Below are positions 6,123 through 9,730 of a stretch of 9,730 nucleotides of DNA, in pieces. The notes under the pieces are model-generated. The model searched no databases. It was not told where the DNA came from and was given only the letters and a program-made list of their open reading frames with translations. The DNA is taken from positions 1 to 9,730 of the forward strand of contig CAILBQ010000094.1 of assembly GCA_903832475.1 (NCBI GenBank). Reading direction: 5' to 3'. Numbering within the stretch: position 1 is the stretch's first letter; every line of letters begins with the position of its first letter. The stretch comes from an uncultured Acidobacteriota bacterium. Lineage in GTDB: Bacteria; Acidobacteriota; Terriglobia; Terriglobales; Acidobacteriaceae. The translations under genes were made by a program, and so were the position numbers.

Positions 6123-6160
6123 CGCGCCAAGGCAAACAGCCTACGCGCCAAATCGGAGGA
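6123..6160 (+). promoter_or_regulatory. HU gene leader: phased direct repeats and Shine-Dalgarno
   Basis: CGCGCCAA occurs at 6123-6130 and again at 6144-6151, a 21-base period that puts both on the same helix face. A short AGGC/GCCT inverted pair lies between them. GGAGGA at 6155-6160 then gives a strong ribosome-binding site about nine bases before ATG 6169. The whole gap 5888-6168 contains no gene. Despite TTGAC words at 5956 and 6045, I find no convincing -10 partner at normal spacing. Confidence 0.4.
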
Positions 6161-6168
6161 AATACAGA

Positions 6169-6465
6169 ATGGCAACAGGATTGACCAAAACCGCCCTGAT
6201 CCGTCAGATGGCCGAGAAACTCGAACTCACCAACAAGCAGGTGGGCACCTTCTTTGACTTGCTCGCTGAGACTGCCGTCAAAGAAACCAAGAAGAATGGC
6301 GTATTCATCATCCCCGGCATCGGCCGCTTGGTGAAAGCAGAGCGCAAGGCCAGCGTCGGCCGCAACCCCCAAACCGGCGCTGCCATCAAGATCAAGGCCA
6401 AGACCGTGGTCAAGTTCCGCGTCGCCAAAGCCGCCAAGGATGTCATCGCCCCCGTCAAGAAGTAA
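6169..6465 (+). CDS. HU-family nucleoid DNA-binding protein
   Basis: 98 residues, the usual HU length plus a short Lys-rich tail (APVKK). Helices 1-2 (TKTALIRQMAEKLELTNKQV, then FFDLLAETAVKETKKN) form the dimer body. The signature IPGIGRLVKAERKA leads into the DNA-binding beta arm GRNPQTG (64-70), whose Pro67 intercalates in HU/IHF proteins. Arm residues that follow are Lys-rich (IKIKAKTVVKFRVAKAAK). HU dimers bend and compact DNA with little sequence preference. The gene has its own strong Shine-Dalgarno and a perfect Rho-independent terminator, so it is a monocistronic, probably highly expressed unit. The unusually Lys/Ala-rich C-terminal end hints at extra nonspecific DNA contact. HU and IHF subunits cannot be told apart with full certainty, but the sequence fits a homodimeric HU. 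Confidence 0.95.
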   Translation: MATGLTKTALIRQMAEKLELTNKQVGTFFDLLAETAVKETKKNGVFIIPGIGRLVKAERKASVGRNPQTGAAIKIKAKTVVKFRVAKAAKDVIAPVKK

Positions 6466-6495
6466 CTTCGAGGGGTACCTGCATCACGCTTCACC

Positions 6496-6530
6496 AGGGA
6501 GAGCCCTCGCGGCTCTCCCTCTTCTTTTCC
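6496..6530 (+). terminator. Rho-independent terminator of the HU gene
   Basis: AGGGAGAGCC (6496-6505) pairs perfectly with GGCTCTCCCT (6511-6520) around the 5-base loop CTCGC, giving a GC-rich 10-bp stem. It is followed by the pyrimidine tract CTTCTTTTCC. It lies 30 bases after the HU stop. Confidence 0.9.
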
Positions 6531-6594
6531 CTTCAATCCAGCCTGCCGGCCCCAATCCGTGCCACTTCTTCTCAGGACTGGCATCCATGTCGGT

Positions 6595-6981
6595 ATGTCC
6601 CTGTCCGCTAACCAAAGCTCAGGCCCACCCGCTGCCACGCTCTGGCTGCTCCGTCTCGAGGGCCTGGCTGCCGCAGCCGCAGCTGCCTTCCTGTACCACG
6701 GCACCGGCGCCAGTTGGTGGCTCTTCGCTCTGCTCTGGCTGGTTCCCGATCTCTCCATGCTTGGCTACCTCGCCGGACCGCGCTGGGGCGCCCGCTGCTA
6801 CAACTCCGTCCACACCTATCTCGGGCCAGCCCTTCTGCTCGCGGCGGCCCTCCTGGCCCGACAGCATTCCCTCCTGCCCTTCGCCCTGATCTGGATCAAC
6901 CACATCGGCATTGACCGCCTGCTGGGCTACGGCCTCAAGTCATCCAAGGCCTTCCAGATCACCCATCTCACCCCGCCCTGA
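6595..6981 (+). CDS. DUF4260 family membrane protein
   Basis: 128 residues from ATG 6595, chosen over an in-frame GTG at 6559 because family similarity only begins with the LLRLEG segment (18-23). Neither start has a good Shine-Dalgarno. The conserved family blocks are present: RLEG (20-23), VPDLSMLGYLAGPRWG (50-65), YNSVHTY (69-75) and HIGIDRLLGYGLK (103-115), ending in a THL motif. Three to four hydrophobic segments (about 22-34, 40-60, 77-89 and 93-106) indicate an inner-membrane protein. The conserved Asp, His and Arg residues sit next to the membrane segments, but no biochemical function is established for the family. It lies downstream of the HU terminator and upstream of the DoxX-like gene's own promoter, so it must have a promoter between 6531 and 6594 or depend on read-through; I see no clear promoter there. 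Confidence 0.88.
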   Translation: MSLSANQSSGPPAATLWLLRLEGLAAAAAAAFLYHGTGASWWLFALLWLVPDLSMLGYLAGPRWGARCYNSVHTYLGPALLLAAALLARQHSLLPFALIWINHIGIDRLLGYGLKSSKAFQITHLTPP

Positions 6982-7016
6982 CTCTTTTCAGGCAACGGAT
7001 CCCGCCTGCAATTCTC

Positions 7017-7045
7017 TTGGCAAGCCGTTACCCGGTCGCTATAGT
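7017..7045 (+). promoter_or_regulatory. Sigma70-type promoter for the DoxX-like gene
   Basis: TTGGCA (7017-7022) and TATAGT (7040-7045) are each five of six matches to the consensus and are separated by the ideal 17 bases. The predicted transcription start is near A7052, leaving a leader of about 130 bases before ATG 7183. Confidence 0.65.
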
Positions 7046-7069
7046 CGGTACACGCTTCTTCCCCAGTAG

Positions 7070-7155
7070 TTCTCGCAGAGAAACACCACGGCTGCCTGCG
7101 ATCGCTCGCACCGTGCATCGCTCGCGGAAAACCTGGTGCCTTGACGGCGCCAGGT
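7070..7155 (+). promoter_or_regulatory. Structured, repeat-containing leader of the DoxX-like gene
   Basis: Within the predicted leader there are three elements. The first is a small hairpin, TTCTC-gca-GAGAA (7070-7082). The second is a 9-base direct repeat ATCGCTCGC at 7101-7109 and 7117-7125 with a 16-base period; its first copy overlaps the inverted pair TGCGA/TCGCA (7097-7110). The third is a strong stem, ACCTGGTGCC (7131-7140) with GGCGCCAGGT (7146-7155), of 10 bp with one G-U and a 5-base loop. This last stem ends 15 bases before the Shine-Dalgarno AGGAG (7171-7175). It does not match a riboswitch that I recognise. Confidence 0.4.
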
Positions 7156-7182
7156 CACAACTCGCGTACCAGGAGAAACTTT

Positions 7183-7569
7183 ATGAAAATCCTTACTCTC
7201 GTCGCCCGCATCCTGCTTGGCCTCGAATTCTTCGTCTTCGGACTCAACGGCTTCTTCCACTTCATTCCCATGGGAGCCCCACCTGCGGGAGTCGCGGGAA
7301 TCTTCATGACCACCCTCACGGCGACTCACTACTTCTATCCCATCGCGTTCCTGCAGGCGCTCTGCGGACTTCTCTTCCTGGTCAATCGCTACGTCCCGCT
7401 CGCCCTCACCCTCATCTGCCCCATTCTGGTGAACATTCTTATGTTCCACGCCCTGATGGCTCCCACCAACATCGGCCCTGGCATTCTCGCAACCGTCTGC
7501 TGGCTGATCGTCTACTGGGCCCATCGCCCCGCCTTCAAAGGAATCTTCGCGCAAAAATCCCCAGCCTGA
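7183..7569 (+). CDS. DoxX-like four-helix integral membrane protein
   Basis: 128 residues. ATG 7183 has AGGAG seven bases upstream, which decides the start over upstream in-frame codons. Four hydrophobic helices are visible (about 2-24, 40-65, 68-88 and 95-112). The opening RILLGLEFFVFGLNGFFHF resembles the first helix of DoxX/DoxD-type proteins (R-hydrophobic-G-...-F-hydrophobic-x-G-hydrophobic-x-K/N), and helix 2 follows a short loop, as in that family. DoxX-like proteins are small inner-membrane proteins linked to redox or quinone-related functions in some organisms, but most members, including this one, have no assigned role. The last residues (HRPAFKGIFAQKSPA) are basic and probably cytoplasmic. 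The gene stands alone behind its own promoter and long leader, which suggests regulated expression. Confidence is high for a real membrane protein and moderate for the family name. Confidence 0.8.
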   Translation: MKILTLVARILLGLEFFVFGLNGFFHFIPMGAPPAGVAGIFMTTLTATHYFYPIAFLQALCGLLFLVNRYVPLALTLICPILVNILMFHALMAPTNIGPGILATVCWLIVYWAHRPAFKGIFAQKSPA

Positions 7570-7623
7570 AAAGTCTCCGTCTTCAATCCGCGACCTCAGA
7601 AGGTCTAAGGGTAAGCCGGTCAG

Positions 7624-7649
7624 CCTGAGCGAGCGCAGCGAGTCGAAGG
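7624..7649. repeat. REP-like intergenic element
   Basis: The core CCTGAGCGAGCGCAGCGAG followed by TCGAAGG lies in the gap between the DoxX-like gene and the kinase. From memory, this word and its complement (CTTCGACTCGCTGCGCTCGC) recur between genes in many GC-rich soil and thermophilic bacteria. Only one copy is present in this window, so its repeat nature cannot be shown here. Confidence 0.5.
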
Positions 7650-7695
7650 ACGGGCTCAAGCCTTTGCCTCTGCTTGTCTCTCTGTCAGACCCTCA

Positions 7696-7712
7696 GGGGA
7701 ATCTGCTTCCCC
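7696..7712. repeat. Hairpin GGGGAA/TTCCCC
   Basis: GGGGAA (7696-7701) pairs with TTCCCC (7707-7712) around TCTGC. It lies in the convergent intergenic region; no T-run follows on either strand. Confidence 0.4.
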
Positions 7713-7737
7713 ACAAGGCCGAGTCCAGATCCGGGTG

Positions 7738-7770
7738 CCACATCTGACCAGCGACATCGGTCAGATGCGG
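7738..7770. repeat. Inverted repeat after the kinase stop, possible bidirectional terminator or binding site
   Basis: CATCTGACC (7741-7749) and GGTCAGATG (7759-7767) are perfect complements with a 9-base loop, and the arms extend to 12 positions with one mismatch. It lies 15 bases beyond the kinase stop between convergent genes. Position suits a terminator, but neither side has a U-tract. The gap 7570-7785 has no gene. Confidence 0.45.
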
Positions 7771-7785
7771 ACCACTCTTCCGCCA

Positions 7786-9730
7786 TCACGACGACGCCGC
7801 TTCTCCACCCTTCAGCCCATCCACTGGCAGCAATACCGCAAACACCGTCCCATGCCGCTCCTCGCCTGAACAACTGCGCACCGTGATCTTCCCGCCATGC
7901 TTGCGAACGATCCCATCGCTGACCCACAGCCCGAGTCCCGTTCCCGTATCCGCCTTGGTCGACACGAACGGCTCGAAGATCTGCGAAATCATCTCTGCCG
8001 GAATCCCGGAACCAGTATCCGCCACCACCACCCGCAACCCACGCTGGCCCGCGCGGCGCACCCGCACATGCAGCCGTCCGCCATTCCCCATCGCATCTAG
8101 CGCATTGCCGATCAGGTTGGCAAACACCTGCCTCAGCTCATCGCCGAAGCAATACAACATCAAATCGTCTCCATAGTCCCGGGTCACCTCGACCGAGAGC
8201 CCTCGCAGCCGCGCCGCATACACCGTCACCACCTGCTCCACAATTTGCCCTACATCCACCCGTGCCGGCGCCGTCGATTGCTTGTAGAAGCGCAGCGTCT
8301 GCGTTGCCACCTGCGCCACCCGCGTCAGCTCCTGGTCGGCCAGATCCAGAAAGCCCCGCGTCGTCTCGCTCAGGCTCTCGTCGATCCTGGCCAGGTACAG
8401 AGCATTGGTCACCGAGGCCAGCGGATTGTTGATCTCATGCGCCACGCTGGCCGCCAGCCGTCCCATCGCCGCCAGCTTGTCCGACCGCCGCAGCGCCTGC
8501 TCCGCCAGCTTCTGCTCATGCACTTCCGTCGAACTGCCAAACCAGCGCGCAATCTTGCCCTGCTCGTCCCGCACCGGCATCGCACGCGTAAGAAACCACC
8601 GGTACACCCCATCGTGCCGGAGCAGGCGATGTTCCTTCAAAAACGGTTCGCTCGTCTGTGAACAGTGCCTCCACGCGTCGATCGTGGCCGGCAATTCTTC
8701 AGGATGAATGAACGACTCCCAGCGAATTCTCGAGATATCCTCGGCCTTATATCCCGCATATTCCAGGAAGCGCCCATTGCAGTAACTGCAGGCTCCGCCC
8801 TGCTCTGTCACAAAAATCAGCGACGGCAGACTTTCCGCCAGCACCCGAAACCGCTGCTCGCTTTCGCGCAGAGCCTGCTCTGTCTCCTTCAATCGCCCTA
8901 TGTCCAAGTTGATCCCCACCCACCCTGTAACCTGGCCGTTGTCATCCAGCACCGCAGCGCCACGCGCCAACGTATGATGCCACTTTCCATCCACACCCAT
9001 GAATCGGTGTTCTGCATCCCACGGCTCCGCCGTCTTCGACCATCGTTCCCAACGAGGAAGGTTCCGTGCCGCATCTTCCGGGTGCAGCGCCTTTACCCAG
9101 CCCAGACCCAGGCTCTCTTCAAAGGTCATCCCCACCAGCCGCAGAAATGAATCGCTCGTATAAGTATTCCCTCCATCGGCATCGCAGGCCCACACGCCGT
9201 AGTCGATCGCTTCTCCAACGGTCCGGTACATCCGTTCGCTCTTGCGCAGCGCCGCTTCGACCTCCTTCTGCTTCGATAAATCCTGAATGAACCCAATGAA
9301 GTGCTCGGGAAAGGTCTCCATCGACGCATATCCGCACAAAATCGGCACCCGGCTGCCGTCCTTGCGGATGTACTCCTTCTCGTACGGCGTACAGCTCCCC
9401 CGCCTCATCGCTTCGGCAATATGCTCCCGATCCCGTTCCACATACTCAGCGGGCGTCATCCAGTCCCAACGCACCAGGCCAGCCTCAAAGTCCTCGCGCG
9501 TGTACCCGACGATGCGCAGGAATTCGTCATTGACTTCACTGAATCCGCCCTCTCGATGCGGCGTCCCAATCCCCAGCAGATCCGACTCAAACAGCTTGCG
9601 AAAACGCTCTTCGCTCTTGCGCAGCGCCCGCTCTGAATTCTTGCGCTCGGTAATGTCGAAAAGCGTCCCGCTGAATCGGACCGGATGCCTGCTTTCCCCT
9701 TCGCCCTCACAGCGAACCTGGCCGCGTAGA
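7786..9730 (-). CDS. Multi-PAS sensor histidine kinase (N-terminus outside window)
   Basis: 647 residues are visible and the frame is open to the right edge. The order, in visible numbering, is: the tail of a PAS/PAC unit ending FDITERK (24-30), then three PAS/PAC units (about 44-155, 168-283 and 295-408). Each ends in a family-typical linker such as ALRKSEERF, ALRKSERMY or ALRESEQRF. The kinase core has an H box, HEINNPL (His431, the phosphorylation site), an N box, NLIGNALDAM (538-547), a G1 box, ADTGSGIP (570-577), an F box, EPF (586-588), and a G2 box, GTGLGL (596-601). All are intact, so it should autophosphorylate. No membrane segment is visible and no receiver domain follows the ATPase, so it is probably a soluble kinase with a separate response regulator that is not in this window. 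PAS ligands cannot be read. The GTG at 9474 is internal to a PAS domain, not the start. Confidence 0.95.
   Translation of the reverse strand, partial: LRGQVRCEGEGESRHPVRFSGTLFDITERKNSERALRKSEERFRKLFESDLLGIGTPHREGGFSEVNDEFLRIVGYTREDFEAGLVRWDWMTPAEYVERDREHIAEAMRRGSCTPYEKEYIRKDGSRVPILCGYASMETFPEHFIGFIQDLSKQKEVEAALRKSERMYRTVGEAIDYGVWACDADGGNTYTSDSFLRLVGMTFEESLGLGWVKALHPEDAARNLPRWERWSKTAEPWDAEHRFMGVDGKWHHTLARGAAVLDDNGQVTGWVGINLDIGRLKETEQALRESEQRFRVLAESLPSLIFVTEQGGACSYCNGRFLEYAGYKAEDISRIRWESFIHPEELPATIDAWRHCSQTSEPFLKEHRLLRHDGVYRWFLTRAMPVRDEQGKIARWFGSSTEVHEQKLAEQALRRSDKLAAMGRLAASVAHEINNPLASVTNALYLARIDESLSETTRGFLDLADQELTRVAQVATQTLRFYKQSTAPARVDVGQIVEQVVTVYAARLRGLSVEVTRDYGDDLMLYCFGDELRQVFANLIGNALDAMGNGGRLHVRVRRAGQRGLRVVVADTGSGIPAEMISQIFEPFVSTKADTGTGLGLWVSDGIVRKHGGKITVRSCSGEERHGTVFAVLLPVDGLKGGEAASS

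Noticed and set aside
9474..9474. GTG 9474 as the start of the histidine kinase
   Set aside because: The frame stays open to the right edge and the upstream 85 codons encode a PAC end (FDITERK), a linker and the first half of a PAS domain.

Overview
The window looks like an ordinary chromosomal stretch from a GC-rich, free-living Gram-negative bacterium. The best guess is an Acidobacteriota (Terriglobia-like) genome. That guess is an inference: it rests on the strongly C-ending codon use, the small secreted carboxypeptidase-regulatory-like protein, the HU-type protein, the M28 exopeptidase and the many stand-alone signalling proteins. No 16S, tRNA or other taxonomic marker is present. I see no transposase, integrase, CRISPR array, tRNA or prophage gene.

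Layout, left to right. At 1-536 (minus) there is a two-gene unit: a LysW-like zinc-ribbon carrier protein ending in six glutamates, followed after 8 bases by a membrane-anchored or secreted carboxypeptidase-regulatory-like protein that runs off the left edge. Divergent from it (plus) are a secreted M28 zinc peptidase with a C-terminal Fn3-like domain (704-2194) and a four-helix membrane PP2C/SpoIIE phosphatase (2233-3450). At 3514-4161 (minus) lie one credible small beta-rich hypothetical protein and one doubtful Trp-rich ORF. Then on plus come a rhomboid-fold protein that has lost every catalytic residue (4166-4990), a DUF2461/TIGR02453 protein (5069-5887), an HU-family DNA-binding protein with a textbook terminator (6169-6530), a DUF4260 membrane protein (6595-6981) and a DoxX-like four-helix membrane protein behind a strong sigma70-type promoter and a structured leader (7017-7569). 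A gene-free 216-base stretch (7570-7785) holds a REP-like element and several hairpins. The rest (7786-9730, minus) is a multi-PAS sensor histidine kinase whose N-terminus lies beyond the right edge.

The genes do not form one pathway. They look like independent housekeeping, envelope and signalling units with short intergenic gaps. The points most worth attention are the degenerate rhomboid (pseudoprotease) and the orphan LysW-like protein. The LysW-like protein keeps the zinc ribbon but carries a tandem-duplicated acidic tail ending in polyglutamate instead of the family's usual EDWGE ending. I do not see a clear multi-gene novel system in this window.
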